64,000 nucleotides of DNA from Duganella sp. BuS-21 (GTDB lineage Bacteria; Pseudomonadota; Gammaproteobacteria; Burkholderiales; Burkholderiaceae_D), in NCBI GenBank assembly GCA_041874725.1, contig CP097466.1, positions 2,108,001 to 2,172,000 on the forward strand, given 5' to 3'. Under the pieces are notes generated by a model, which made no database searches, was not told where the DNA came from, and saw nothing but the letters and a program-made list of their open reading frames with translations. The position numbers and the translations under genes are program-made. Below, piece after piece: positions 16,782 to 26,773 of the stretch. Positions within the stretch are counted from its first letter, which is position 1; each line of letters starts with the position of its first letter.

Positions 16782-18009
16782 TCAAGCCGTGCGCCTGCTG
16801 TACCTGACCGCAGAACCGTGGCCGACCCACCGGGCCGACCTGATCTCCCTGTTTGGCAAATATCTGCCGCGTCTGGGTATCCACAGCGACCTGCTGACCG
16901 AACAAGTGCTGGAAACCGCGCCGCAGTGGCCGGGCGGCGAAGCGTTGCTGCGGCGCGTACCCGGCAGCAGGTCGGCGCACTATGTCATCAAGCTTTGGCA
17001 CAGCCTGCGCGGGCTGGCGTGCGCCGACGCGGGTCGATACGACGCCATCCAGGTGCGCGACATGTCGGTCACTGCGGTGGCCGCTTTGTTGATGGCGCGC
17101 CTGAAAGGTCTGCCGTTTTACTACTGGCTGTCGTATCCGCAATCGGAAGGGCAGATCGACCGCGCACGCCAACGTGGCCTCAAGGGCGGCATGCGCTTCT
17201 GGTTCCCGCTGCTGCAGGGCCATGTCGGCAAATGGCTGTTGTACCGTTTGGTGCTGCCGCGCGCCGACCATGTGTTCGTGCAAAGCCGTCAGATGCAGCT
17301 CGACCTGGCCGGCCACGGCATCCCCATGGAAAAGATGACGCCGGTGCCCATGGGCGTCGATACCGAGGTGGCCGGCCCCGATCAAATCGTTGCCAGCACC
17401 GATGTCCGCCTGCAGGGGCGCCGGGTGATCACCTACCTGGGGGTGATGGATCCGGTGCGTCAGGTGGATGTGCTGTTCCATATGCTGCTGATCGTGCGCC
17501 GCCAATTCCCCGAGGTCTTGCTGGTGCTGGCCGGCGACACCGAAGACGCCAGCCACCGCGCCTGGCTGCAGGCCGAACTGCAACGGCTCGACCTCAACCA
17601 TAACGTGCTGTGGCTCGGCTGGCGGCCGTCGGCCGAGGCCTGGAGCTATGTGCGCGCCGCAGAACTGGGATTGTCGCCATTTCCGCGCGGCTACCTGCTC
17701 GACAGCGCTTCGCCGACCAAGGCAGTTGAATACATGGGGCTGGGCCTGCCGGTGGTGGTCAACGACAATCCCGACCAGGAACAGGTGGTGCGTGAAAGCG
17801 GTGCCGGCCGCTGCGTGCCGCTGGACGCCTGCGCCTTCGCGCAGGCAGTGACGGAACTGCTGGCGCAGCCGGACACGATGCGCGAGATGGGCCGCCAGGG
17901 CCGCGCCTATGTGCTGCGCCAGCGCGGCTACGACAGCATCGCGCGCGGCGTGGCCGCCACCTACCGCCGCCTGCTCGATGCGCGGGTGGTGCGGGAGCGC
18001 AGCGCATGA
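16774..18009 (+). CDS. Glycosyltransferase, GT4-like
   Basis: The 411-residue cytoplasmic protein has the GT-B two-Rossmann-fold layout of GT4 enzymes. The C-terminal donor-binding half carries GRRVITYLGVMDP near residue 215 and SPTKAVEYMGLGLPVVV near residue 315, with the expected E-x7-E-type region around KAVEYMG. It should add one sugar to the lipid-linked repeat unit. It overlaps the upstream polymerase gene by 8 bases and the downstream glycosidase-like gene by 4 bases. Sugar specificity cannot be read from sequence. Confidence 0.88.
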   Translation: MPDQAVRLLYLTAEPWPTHRADLISLFGKYLPRLGIHSDLLTEQVLETAPQWPGGEALLRRVPGSRSAHYVIKLWHSLRGLACADAGRYDAIQVRDMSVTAVAALLMARLKGLPFYYWLSYPQSEGQIDRARQRGLKGGMRFWFPLLQGHVGKWLLYRLVLPRADHVFVQSRQMQLDLAGHGIPMEKMTPVPMGVDTEVAGPDQIVASTDVRLQGRRVITYLGVMDPVRQVDVLFHMLLIVRRQFPEVLLVLAGDTEDASHRAWLQAELQRLDLNHNVLWLGWRPSAEAWSYVRAAELGLSPFPRGYLLDSASPTKAVEYMGLGLPVVVNDNPDQEQVVRESGAGRCVPLDACAFAQAVTELLAQPDTMREMGRQGRAYVLRQRGYDSIARGVAATYRRLLDARVVRERSA

Positions 18010-20294
18010 GGCGCATGCTGCTGGGACTGGTCGCCGGCGCGCTGCTGCCGCTGGCGCACGGGGCCGACGGCTGGCGTCCCCTGCGCGATAACTCGCTGAT
18101 GGTGGCGCCCGGCAGCGTGCTGGACTTCTCACAACTGTTGCCGCTGCCGCCGGCACCGGTCCACGCGCGCCTGCTGGTGACCCCGGATGGGCGACTGGCG
18201 CGCGCCGATGCGCCACAAAGGCCGCAGCGCTTCCTGATGGCCTCGACCGGTTTCGATCCATCCACCGGCGCCTTCCCCGACCGCACCAGCACTGACCTGT
18301 ATGTGAAGCAGCTGCGCATGCGCGGCTATAACATGGTGCGGCTGCATTTCACCGACGTCAGCTTGATGGTCGCGCGCCAGATCGATTTCGATTTCAACCC
18401 GGTCCAGCTGGACCGCATGCACTACCTGCTGGCCGCGCTGACGAAGGCCGGCATCTACTATATGGTCGATGGCCTGACCGCCGATACCGGCGGCTACGGC
18501 AACAATGGCATGCTGCGCCCGACCAGCCTCAAGCTGGGCGTCTACTTCGATCCGGAAGCGCAGGCGCATTGGAAGAAATTGATCGAGAAAGCCTACGGCG
18601 CGGTCAATCCCTACACCGGCATCAGTACCCTGGCCGATCCGGCGCTGGCAGGCATCATCCTGGTCAACGAGGGCGGATTGGAGTTCGTCACCCGCAGTCG
18701 CGTGCCGGACGAACTGCGCGAACCGTTCGCTACTTGGTTAAAAAAGAAATACGCGGGTACCGGCGCCCTGGCGAAAGCATGGAAGAGCGACCTGGCCCCG
18801 AGCGAAGCGCTGGAAGCCAAATCGGTCGGCTTTCTCAAGCAGTCGGCCTGGAACAGCCCGCGCATGGCCGACACCCAGCAGTTCTATGTAGCGCTGCAAA
18901 AGACCACGGCCGACTGGATGACCCAGTATCTGCGTCAGCTCGGCTACCAGGGACTGGTAACGGCATACGACAACTGGCCGTCCCCGGCCGCGCACCTGGC
19001 GCGTTCGCAGTTCGACTGGGTCGACCTGCACGCGTACTTCTCCGAACCCAGCAAGTTCGTCTCGCCCGGTTCGGTCATGCGCCAGGACAGTATGATCGGC
19101 GACGGCGGCCGCTACCTCACCGAGCTGGCGGTCGGTAAACAACTGGGCCGGGCCTACTCGGTGTCCGAACATGGCCAGGTGTTCTGGAACCGCTATCGGC
19201 GCGAATCGGCGCTGGCCTTGCCGGCCTATGCCGCCTTCCAGGACTGGGACGTGATCGCCCAGCACAACGGCGCGGTCACGCTCAGCTACGCCGAGCGCGG
19301 CGGCCGCAAGGACCGGATCTACCCCTTCATGGTGGGGCCTGACCCGGTCACGCGCGCCGGCGAAACGCTGGCCGCATTGCTGTACCTGCGCGGCGACGTG
19401 GCGACCGCCAGAAGCACGGTGGCGTTCCAGCTGACGCCGTCCTACACCTTCCAGGACAACCCGTTCTACGGCGGCATTGCCGCAGACATCGCCAAGCTGT
19501 CGCTGGTGACCGGCTTTGCGCTCGATACCGGCGCCCGGCCCGGCGGCAACGCCCGCGCCGACGCGCTGCTCAAGCCCGGCGTTGGCGGCATGCAGCTGGC
19601 CGGCGGCAAAATGGTCGACGCGCCGGCCAGCGTCACCGAAAAGCTTGGCGCCCTGGCGCGCGAGTACGGCGGCAAGGCCGGCGACAAGGTCGACAACAGC
19701 CGCGCCGCCATCCTGTCGCGCGCCAGCCGCCGGGTGGCGGCGCTGCGCGCGGCCGGCCTGCTGAGCACCGCCAACCAGAGCGACCCCTTGCAGGGCGTCT
19801 ACCAGAGCGACACCGGCCAGCTGCTGATGGAAACCCAGCGCCGCCGTTTCAGCGTCACCACCAGCCACACCGAAGGCGTGGTGTTCGATACCCCGGAACC
19901 GCAGGCATTGCGCCAGCTGAAAGTGCTGGAAGCGGATGGCCCGGCGCTGGTGGCGGTGTCCTCGGTCGACAGCCAGCCGCTGGCATCGAGCCAGCGCATG
20001 CTGGTGGTGCTGGCCACCGATGCCCGCAACAGCGGCATGCGCTTTGCCGACGCCGCCGAAACCACGCTGCAAGACCTGGGCAGCGGCCCGGTGCAGCTGC
20101 AAAACCGCCGTCTCAAACTCTCGCTCGACAACGCCAACGCCGCCCGCCTGCAGGTGTACGCGGTCGACCTGCGCGGCCAGCGCGGCGACCAGCTCGCCGT
20201 CAGCCGCGAAGGCAACCGCATCACTTTCACGCTCGATACCGGCGCGTTGACGCAAGGGCCGACCACCTATTTCGAAATCACTAGCAAGGATTAA
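18006..20294 (+). CDS. Secreted TIM-barrel glycoside hydrolase-like protein, copy 1
   Basis: The 762-residue protein has a signal peptide (MRRMLLGLVAGALLPLAHG), then a barrel-like domain to about residue 480 and a C-terminal beta-rich region. MRGYNMVRLHF resembles the start of GH5/clan GH-A barrels. The probable acid/base is the Glu in ILVNEGGL near residue 222 and the probable nucleophile the Glu in SVSEHGQVFW near residue 390, the N-E and S-E pair expected in clan GH-A. It may trim or cut the EPS made by this locus, as do glycosidases in other EPS operons. A paralogue lies at 22775-25129. Family assignment is by motif only. Confidence 0.75.
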   Translation: MRRMLLGLVAGALLPLAHGADGWRPLRDNSLMVAPGSVLDFSQLLPLPPAPVHARLLVTPDGRLARADAPQRPQRFLMASTGFDPSTGAFPDRTSTDLYVKQLRMRGYNMVRLHFTDVSLMVARQIDFDFNPVQLDRMHYLLAALTKAGIYYMVDGLTADTGGYGNNGMLRPTSLKLGVYFDPEAQAHWKKLIEKAYGAVNPYTGISTLADPALAGIILVNEGGLEFVTRSRVPDELREPFATWLKKKYAGTGALAKAWKSDLAPSEALEAKSVGFLKQSAWNSPRMADTQQFYVALQKTTADWMTQYLRQLGYQGLVTAYDNWPSPAAHLARSQFDWVDLHAYFSEPSKFVSPGSVMRQDSMIGDGGRYLTELAVGKQLGRAYSVSEHGQVFWNRYRRESALALPAYAAFQDWDVIAQHNGAVTLSYAERGGRKDRIYPFMVGPDPVTRAGETLAALLYLRGDVATARSTVAFQLTPSYTFQDNPFYGGIAADIAKLSLVTGFALDTGARPGGNARADALLKPGVGGMQLAGGKMVDAPASVTEKLGALAREYGGKAGDKVDNSRAAILSRASRRVAALRAAGLLSTANQSDPLQGVYQSDTGQLLMETQRRRFSVTTSHTEGVVFDTPEPQALRQLKVLEADGPALVAVSSVDSQPLASSQRMLVVLATDARNSGMRFADAAETTLQDLGSGPVQLQNRRLKLSLDNANAARLQVYAVDLRGQRGDQLAVSREGNRITFTLDTGALTQGPTTYFEITSKD

Positions 20295-20300
20295 GGCCGC

Positions 20301-21416
20301 ATGATAGCCATCGCTTTCCCGCAATTTTATGGCGTGCACGGGATTGCCCGTTACGTCGACTCCTTCCTGGCCAACCTGCCGGCCGGCCACCCGCCGGTCT
20401 ACCTGGTCACCGGCGATGACTACCAGACCCCGCGCAGCTATCCGGGCGTGGACATCATCCACATCCCGCTGCGCAGCGGGCGCTTCAGCCTGTTTACCTG
20501 GGGCTGGCAGGCGCGCCAGGTGCTGACGCGCCTGCACCGCGAAGGCAAGATCCAGTGGGTGAACTTCCATTTTCCGCCGCTGATTCCGGGCCTGCTGTTG
20601 CCGCCGCACATTCCCATGGTGCTGACCGCGCACACCACCTACCTCGGCATGTCCGGCGGCTACTATCCTGTGCGCCACTTCGACAGCCAGTGGAAGGGCG
20701 CTTCGCTGGCCATCAAGCAGTGGATGGAGCGCCGCATCTTCAAGCTGGCCACCAAGGTCATCACGCTGACCGAGCAGGGCCGCCAGGAAGTGCTGGCCTA
20801 CGGCTACCGCGGCCCGGTGACGGTGATCCCGAACGGCGCCGACACCCGCAAGTTCCAGCCCGACGATAGCGTCGCCAAGGATATCGACGTGCTGTTCTCC
20901 GGCCGTATCGAACGCCGCAAGGGCAGCGTGCCGATGGTGAAACTGTGCAAGCAGCTGGTGGCGGCCAAGCCGGACATCCGCATCTGCATCGTCGGCTACG
21001 GCGAAGACGACGCCTGGGTCAACGCCGAGCTGGCGCCGCTGGCCGCCAATATCACCCTGACCGGCAAGGTGCCGTTCGAGCAGATGGTGCACTACTATCG
21101 CCGCAGCCATGTGTATGCCGCCACCTCCTACTATGAAGGCTTGCCGGGCACCTGCCTTGAAGCGATGGCCATGCAGCTGCCGGCGGTGGTGTGGGACTTC
21201 CTGTTTTATCGCGGCCTGGTGATCGAGGGCGAGACCGGCGCCCTGGCCGCGCCCGACGATTTCAACACCATGCAGGCCAGGATCCTGGAACTGCTGGCCG
21301 ACCCGCTCAAGGCGGCCGCGTTGGGCCGCAACGGCCGGCGCCTGCTGGAGTCCGATTACAGCTGGACCGTGCTGGCGCGCCAGGTGCTGGCAGTGTTTGA
21401 CGGAGCGCGCGCGTGA
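20301..21416 (+). CDS. Glycosyltransferase, GT4 family
   Basis: The 371-residue GT-B protein carries IPNGADTRKFQPD near residue 175, a donor-domain start (VLFSGRIERRKG) near residue 200 and the terminal TSYYEGLPGTCLEAMA block near residue 275, which holds the E-x7-E motif of GT4 retaining enzymes. It should transfer a hexose to the growing oligosaccharide on the cytoplasmic face. It starts 6 bases after the glycosidase-like gene and overlaps the next glycosyltransferase by 4 bases. Confidence 0.92.
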   Translation: MIAIAFPQFYGVHGIARYVDSFLANLPAGHPPVYLVTGDDYQTPRSYPGVDIIHIPLRSGRFSLFTWGWQARQVLTRLHREGKIQWVNFHFPPLIPGLLLPPHIPMVLTAHTTYLGMSGGYYPVRHFDSQWKGASLAIKQWMERRIFKLATKVITLTEQGRQEVLAYGYRGPVTVIPNGADTRKFQPDDSVAKDIDVLFSGRIERRKGSVPMVKLCKQLVAAKPDIRICIVGYGEDDAWVNAELAPLAANITLTGKVPFEQMVHYYRRSHVYAATSYYEGLPGTCLEAMAMQLPAVVWDFLFYRGLVIEGETGALAAPDDFNTMQARILELLADPLKAAALGRNGRRLLESDYSWTVLARQVLAVFDGARA

Positions 21417-22537
21417 GCCAGCCGGTGCGGGTGATGATGCTGGGCCTGCGCGGCTTTCCCGGCGTGCAGGGTGGGGTGGAGACCCATGCCGAGCATCTGT
21501 GCCAGCGGCTGGTGGCGCTCGGCTGCGATGTCACGGTGCTGGCGCGCAAGCCATACCAGCACGCCGACACCGGCCCGCTGTGGAACGGTGTCAAGTTCGT
21601 CTCGCTGTGGTCGCCTAAATCCAAAGGGCTGGAGGCCATAGCTCACAGCATGCTGGGGGTGCTGTATGCGGCCGTGCACCGGCCCGACATCCTGCACATC
21701 CAGGCCATCGGCCCAGCCATCGTCACCTTGCCGGCGCGCCTGCTCGGTCTGCGCGTGGTGGTCACCCACCACGGCCCCGACTACGACCGCCAGAAGTGGG
21801 GCAAATTTGCCCGCTGGGCCCTGCGCACCGGAGAACGCTGGGGCATGCGCCTGTCGCATGGCCGCATCGTGATTTCGAAAGTCATCGCCGCCATCGTGCG
21901 CGACAAGCACGGGCGCGACAGCACGCTGGTGCCGAACGGCGTGGTACTTCCGGTCTTGCCCGAGGGGATCAACACTTTGCGACAATTTGGCCTGGAAGCA
22001 GGCAAATACGTGGTGCTGGTGAGCAGGTTGGTACCGGAAAAGCGCCATCTCGACCTCATCGAGGCGTTCGAACGCGCCGCGTTACCCGGTTGGAAGCTGG
22101 CCATCGTCGGCGGGGCCGATCATCCGGACGACTATGAACGCGCCGTGCAGGCACGCGCCGGCCGGTCGTCGTCGGTGGTGTGCACCGGTGCCCAACGCGG
22201 TACGGCACTTGCGCAGTTGTATGGCCATGCCGGCATTTTTGTTCTGCCGTCTTCGCATGAAGGCTTGCCGATTGCTTTATTGGAGGCGCTGTCCTACGGC
22301 CTGCCTGTGATCGCGAGTGATATTCCTGCTAACTTGGAAGTCGGTTTGTCGCAAGAACACTACGTTCCGCTTGGTGATGTCGATGCGCTGGCCGAGCGTC
22401 TGAAAAGCTTTGCCTCCGAGGGCCGCTCTACACACTTGCGCGAGCAGCGGCGGCAGTGGGTAGCCAGTCGCTACGACTGGGGCGCGATTGGGGCGGCCAC
22501 TTTACGGGTTTATCGGAAAGCCATGGGTTTGGATTAA
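21413..22537 (+). CDS. Glycosyltransferase, GT4 family
   Basis: The 374-residue protein begins with MLGLRGFPGVQGGVETHAEH, the glycine-rich acceptor-side loop typical of GT4 rhamnosyl- and mannosyltransferase-like enzymes. It then has LVPNGV near residue 177, VLVSRLVPEKRHLDLI near residue 200 and SSHEGLPIALLEALSYG near residue 280 (E-x7-E). It overlaps the preceding glycosyltransferase by 4 bases and ends the tightly packed run that began at epsF. A 237-base AT-richer gap follows. Confidence 0.92.
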   Translation: MSQPVRVMMLGLRGFPGVQGGVETHAEHLCQRLVALGCDVTVLARKPYQHADTGPLWNGVKFVSLWSPKSKGLEAIAHSMLGVLYAAVHRPDILHIQAIGPAIVTLPARLLGLRVVVTHHGPDYDRQKWGKFARWALRTGERWGMRLSHGRIVISKVIAAIVRDKHGRDSTLVPNGVVLPVLPEGINTLRQFGLEAGKYVVLVSRLVPEKRHLDLIEAFERAALPGWKLAIVGGADHPDDYERAVQARAGRSSSVVCTGAQRGTALAQLYGHAGIFVLPSSHEGLPIALLEALSYGLPVIASDIPANLEVGLSQEHYVPLGDVDALAERLKSFASEGRSTHLREQRRQWVASRYDWGAIGAATLRVYRKAMGLD

Positions 22538-22774
22538 GTTTCAATAATGTTTGAAATGTATCATTATAAATATCTTAGTTGCGCAGGAGATACAATTAAT
22601 TCTTCTCTGGTGATTGCAGGAAATTGGATGTAAACTCGTTTTTACTTGCTCGGTCCTGACCATACGCTACCGATAACCATCGATCTCACATCCACTGCAT
22701 CACCCCGAAACGACGGAGTGCCGCGCCTGCGCGCCCGATACGGCGTTTCTGCTACTTCAAAACAGGAGTTTTAA

Positions 22775-25129
22775 ATGAAGAAAATCTCGTCGCTACTGCT
22801 GGCAGTTCTACCACTCGTCGGGGTTGCGCAGGATACTTGGGCGCCGGTCAAAGACGTTTCGTTACTCGTTAGCCCGGGCAGCATCCTGGATTTCTCCTCG
22901 CTGGCGCCGGCTAGCGTCGCCATCACCAGTCCGCTGATCGTCAAGAATGGCCAATTCGCCGTTGCCAGTAACCCCACTGTACCTAAGCGTTTCCTGATGG
23001 CATCCTCCGGATTCGATGCCGCGACCGGTGGTATTCCGAACAAGGTGACCGCCGACGCCTATATTCAGCAATGGAAATTGCACGGGTATAACATGGTGCG
23101 TCTCCATTTCGTCGATGCCATCCTGATGAATCTGCGCCCTGGCGACTTTGATTTCAGCCCGACACAGCTCGACAATCTTTACTATCTGCTCGCCCAGATG
23201 AAAAAGGCTGGCATTTATTACATTATGGATGTGATAACTTCCGGTAATGGTGGCTACGGTAACATAGAAAAACGCTGGATCGATACTAAGTATCTGAGCA
23301 AGCGCGTGTTTTTCGATCCTGAAGCGCAAGCGCACTGGAAGAAGATGGTCGACAAGCTTTACGCTTCTATTAATCCCTACACTGGGATCAGCTTGCTGAA
23401 GGATCCCGCGTTGGCTGGCTTGATCCTGGTCAATGAGGGCGGTCTGGTCTTCACCAACCGCTACGGTTACTCGCCAGGCCTGACGCCGCTGTTCAACGCC
23501 TGGTTGAAAACCAAGTACGGCACCACGGCAGCGTTGGCGACAGCATGGAAAACCGAGCTTAAGGCGGCCGAAAACTTTGATAACAACACCGTTGCCCTGG
23601 CGTCGCTGAGTGCTGGCGCCGGTCCGCGCATGAGCGACACGCAGCGCTTCATCACTGATCTGGAGAAGAGTACGGCGGACTGGATGACGGCCTATTTGCG
23701 TCAGAGTTTGCCTAACTACGGGTATAAGGGGCTGGTTACAAGTTACGATGCCTGGGTCTCCTCGCAGGCGACCGCTTCCCGTTCACAATTTGACTGGGTT
23801 GACCTGCACAGCTATTTTGCCGGCGCGCCGAGCGACTTTACCACCCCGGGTTCGACTGCTAGCCAGGAAAGCATGATCGGTGGCTGGGCGCAGTACATCG
23901 TCGACCTGTCCACCAGTCGTGTGTACGGCAAGGCGTTTTCAGTGTCGGAGTACGGTCAGATCTTCTGGAATAAATATCGTCGTGAAACCGGCCTCGCCTT
24001 CTCGGCAATGGCTTCGTTCCAGGAATGGAGCATGATTGCGCAGCACGCCGGCGCGGTGACGTTGAGCTATGCCGAACCGAGCGGTCGCAAGGACCGCATC
24101 TATCCGTACATGGCAGGGCCCGACCCGATTCAGCGCGCCAACGAAACGTTGGCGGCGCTGCTGTTCCTGCGCGGCGATGTGGCGCCGGCACGCCACCGCT
24201 ACGCGATCAAAATGACTCCGGCCATGGCGCTTGACGTCAGCACCCCGTACACAAACCTGAACACCGATGTCCGCCGCGTCAGCATGATCAGCCAACTGGG
24301 TGTCGACTACAACGGTCTGGCGTCGGGGCGCAACCTGTACGAGGCCGAACTGGTACCGAACAACTATCGCATGAATGTGATCTACCAAGCGCCGGTCAAC
24401 CCGGCTGCAGCCCCGGCGCCGCTGGACGCGCCTGCAGCCTCCCTGCTGTCGACCCCGCCGACAGTGACGCCATGGGTTGCACCAGCCGAATCGAGCAACA
24501 CCGGCAACTGGGACGTGGACACCTTTAATAACCGGGTGACCAGTATGCGCAAGGCAGCGGCTGCCCAGGATCCAAGCAAGGTGTACACCTATCTCTACGA
24601 TACGGCCAACACCCGTGAAAACGTCGTCGGCGGCTTGTTCCAGAGCGACACCGGCCAGTTGAACGTGGACGCCGGCCGCAAGCGGATGATCGTCAACACC
24701 CCGCGCACCGAAGGTGTGGTCTTTGCCACCCCTGAGCCGCTGACCATCAAGAGCCTGCGCGTCAATACCGCCAGCGGTCCTGCGATGATCTCGGTCTCGG
24801 CGATGGACGGCCTGCCGATCGGCCAGAGCAAGCGCATGCTGGTGATCTACGCGACCGATGCCCGCAACAGCAACATGAAGTTTTCGGATCCGGGCGAGAC
24901 CACGCTGGCGGATCTGGGCACCGGCCCGGTTGTGATCAAGACTGGTAGCATCAACTTGACGCTGACCAACAGCAATGCCGGTACGCTCAAGGTCTACTCC
25001 AACACCCTGAACGGGGTTCGTAAGGACTTGATCGCTTCCACCGTCAGCGTCGGCACGTTGAACTTTACGCTCGACACGTCCAAGCTGACCCATGGTCCGA
25101 CCACGTACTTCGAAATCGTTGCTCCGTAA
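22775..25129 (+). CDS. Secreted TIM-barrel glycoside hydrolase-like protein, copy 2
   Basis: The 784-residue protein is a clear paralogue of the product of 18006-20294. It has a signal peptide (MKKISSLLLAVLPLVGVAQ), a near-identical order of blocks (FLMASSGFDAATGGIP, HGYNMVRLHF, FDPEAQAHWKKM) and the same putative catalytic pair, Glu in ILVNEGGL and Glu in SVSEYGQIFW. It carries an extra Pro/Ala-rich linker around residues 545-570 before the beta-rich C-terminal region. The first third of the gene uses noticeably more A/T-ending codons than copy 1. A separate transcript is likely because 237 bases without a gene precede it. AGGAG lies 8 bases before the ATG. Confidence 0.75.
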   Translation: MKKISSLLLAVLPLVGVAQDTWAPVKDVSLLVSPGSILDFSSLAPASVAITSPLIVKNGQFAVASNPTVPKRFLMASSGFDAATGGIPNKVTADAYIQQWKLHGYNMVRLHFVDAILMNLRPGDFDFSPTQLDNLYYLLAQMKKAGIYYIMDVITSGNGGYGNIEKRWIDTKYLSKRVFFDPEAQAHWKKMVDKLYASINPYTGISLLKDPALAGLILVNEGGLVFTNRYGYSPGLTPLFNAWLKTKYGTTAALATAWKTELKAAENFDNNTVALASLSAGAGPRMSDTQRFITDLEKSTADWMTAYLRQSLPNYGYKGLVTSYDAWVSSQATASRSQFDWVDLHSYFAGAPSDFTTPGSTASQESMIGGWAQYIVDLSTSRVYGKAFSVSEYGQIFWNKYRRETGLAFSAMASFQEWSMIAQHAGAVTLSYAEPSGRKDRIYPYMAGPDPIQRANETLAALLFLRGDVAPARHRYAIKMTPAMALDVSTPYTNLNTDVRRVSMISQLGVDYNGLASGRNLYEAELVPNNYRMNVIYQAPVNPAAAPAPLDAPAASLLSTPPTVTPWVAPAESSNTGNWDVDTFNNRVTSMRKAAAAQDPSKVYTYLYDTANTRENVVGGLFQSDTGQLNVDAGRKRMIVNTPRTEGVVFATPEPLTIKSLRVNTASGPAMISVSAMDGLPIGQSKRMLVIYATDARNSNMKFSDPGETTLADLGTGPVVIKTGSINLTLTNSNAGTLKVYSNTLNGVRKDLIASTVSVGTLNFTLDTSKLTHGPTTYFEIVAP

Positions 25130-25143
25130 GTCTTGCATCGCCT

Positions 25144-25169
25144 CCCCGGCTGCGCTCTGCGGCCGGGAA
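25144..25169 (+). other. Hairpin after the second glycosidase-like gene
   Basis: CCCGGC and GCCGGG form the base of a GC-rich hairpin 15-40 bases after the stop codon. No T-run follows, so it is at most a weak or Rho-assisted terminator. The remainder of the 248-base gap to the flippase gene shows no gene. Confidence 0.4.
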
Positions 25170-25377
25170 ATCCCTCCAGCATCCGCAGCACGTTTAATTC
25201 CCACCCGTAATTCCGGTCCCGGACGCATGGACGTTTGGGCAACATTTCGATTGACCATGCCTGAGGTAGCGGCGATACTATCGGGATGACCAGCGAATTG
25301 TGCTTTTTATAAATTCAGCTTTGGATTGCCGTGACTCCCGGCAGGTGGGCAGGAGGAATTTATACTGGCAGAATTAG

Positions 25378-26772
25378 ATGACAAAAAACCATGTTATACA
25401 CAGTCTGATCTGGTCGATCGTGAAGAATTGGGGCGGGCGTCTGACCTCGCTGGTGGTGTTCGCCTTGCTGACCCGGCTGCTCGACGCGCGCGATATCGGC
25501 GCGGTCGCGTTCATCGGCGCCATCATCGCCGTGCTTGCCGCTGTGGTGGAAATGGGTCTGGCCGAGTACCTGATTTACAAGGAAGATACCCCGGCCGCGC
25601 GCAATCAGATCTTCTGGTTTCAGATTTATGTGACCGGCGCCGTTTTCGCCCTGACTTTGCTGGTGGGGCCGCCGCTGCTGCACCATCTCGGACAGCACGA
25701 TGCCGCAGCGATGCTGCCTTACCTTGGGTTGATGCTGCCGCTGGCGGCACTTACCTCGGTTCAGGATGCGATCCAGCGCCGCGCCCTGCAGTTCAAGGCG
25801 ATTGCGATGCGTTCCCTGATCGGCATGCTTGCCGGTGCGGTGGTCGGGGTGGGACTGGCCTTCTGGGGCGCAGGCATGTGGAGCCTGGTGTTCAAGCAAT
25901 TGACCGAGACCATCGTCATGGCGCTGGTCATGTGGCGCATGAGCGATTGGCGCCCGGGCTGGCGCTGCGATTGGAGCGGCTTCCGGCGCGTGTTCGATTA
26001 TGGCCGCTACATGGCTGGCGGTCGGCTGCTGGACGTGTTTACGCTAAATGTCGACGACCTGATCGTTGGCGTGGTGGTGGGACAGCAGCAGTTGGGCTTT
26101 TATTCAATTGGCAAAAAGCTGTATGCAATCAGCATCGAGTTGCTGGCGGGCGTGACCCAGCAGATTTCCGGTCCATTGTTCGCCAAGGCCGACGGCGACC
26201 GCCGACGGCTATGGAATATGTTCCTGGAAGCGGTACGCTATTGCGCTTGGCTGATCATCCCGCTTTACGTCGCGCTATATTTCTTTGCGCCGACCATTGT
26301 TCCGCTGTTGTTCGGCCAGCATTGGGCTGGGGCGGTATGGATCTTGCAGAGCTTTTGCATCGTCGGCATGTTGTTCCCGTTCTACCAATTCAATTGGCCG
26401 CTGATCATGGCCGGGGGCAGGGCGGCGAGTAGCTTCCATTATTCGCTGGTGCGTAATATTGGCGGGCTGGTGATTTTGTTTGTGGCCTCATACTGGGGCT
26501 GGCAGGCAGTGGTGATGGCGCAGGTCGCGCGCATCCTGTTCAACATCGGTAGCGGCTGGGTGTTCCTGCGCAGCGTGATCGCCTTCCAGTACGCCGCGCT
26601 GGGCCGTGCGGTCGTCCCTGGTCTGTGCACGGCAGCAGCAGTAGCGGCGATTTTTTATCTGTTGTCGTGGGCGGTAGGAAATGTATTTTTGGTGCAGGCA
26701 GCCGGCGTGGCACTGGTCTTGGGCGCCGGGTATCTGCTGATGCTGCTGAAATTTAAACGGAGTAGAAAATAG
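25378..26772 (+). CDS. Wzx-type oligosaccharide flippase
   Basis: The 464-residue protein is polytopic, with about twelve to fourteen membrane helices and few long loops, matching the MATE-like polysaccharide flippase family (RfbX/WzxC type). Typical features are the basic N-terminus (HSLIWSIVKNWGGRLTSLVVF) and the loop GVVVGQQQLGFYSIGKKL near residue 225. It should move the undecaprenyl-linked repeat unit across the inner membrane. The start is limited by an in-frame TAG directly before the ATG. The best Shine-Dalgarno (AGGAGG) is 22 bases upstream, farther than usual. Confidence 0.9.
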   Translation: MTKNHVIHSLIWSIVKNWGGRLTSLVVFALLTRLLDARDIGAVAFIGAIIAVLAAVVEMGLAEYLIYKEDTPAARNQIFWFQIYVTGAVFALTLLVGPPLLHHLGQHDAAAMLPYLGLMLPLAALTSVQDAIQRRALQFKAIAMRSLIGMLAGAVVGVGLAFWGAGMWSLVFKQLTETIVMALVMWRMSDWRPGWRCDWSGFRRVFDYGRYMAGGRLLDVFTLNVDDLIVGVVVGQQQLGFYSIGKKLYAISIELLAGVTQQISGPLFAKADGDRRRLWNMFLEAVRYCAWLIIPLYVALYFFAPTIVPLLFGQHWAGAVWILQSFCIVGMLFPFYQFNWPLIMAGGRAASSFHYSLVRNIGGLVILFVASYWGWQAVVMAQVARILFNIGSGWVFLRSVIAFQYAALGRAVVPGLCTAAAVAAIFYLLSWAVGNVFLVQAAGVALVLGAGYLLMLLKFKRSRK

Positions 26773-26773
26773 C

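Noticed and set aside
18738..21110. A 790-residue minus-strand frame across the glycosidase-like and glycosyltransferase genes
   Set aside because: It overlaps three well-supported coupled genes on the other strand and shows no family motif.
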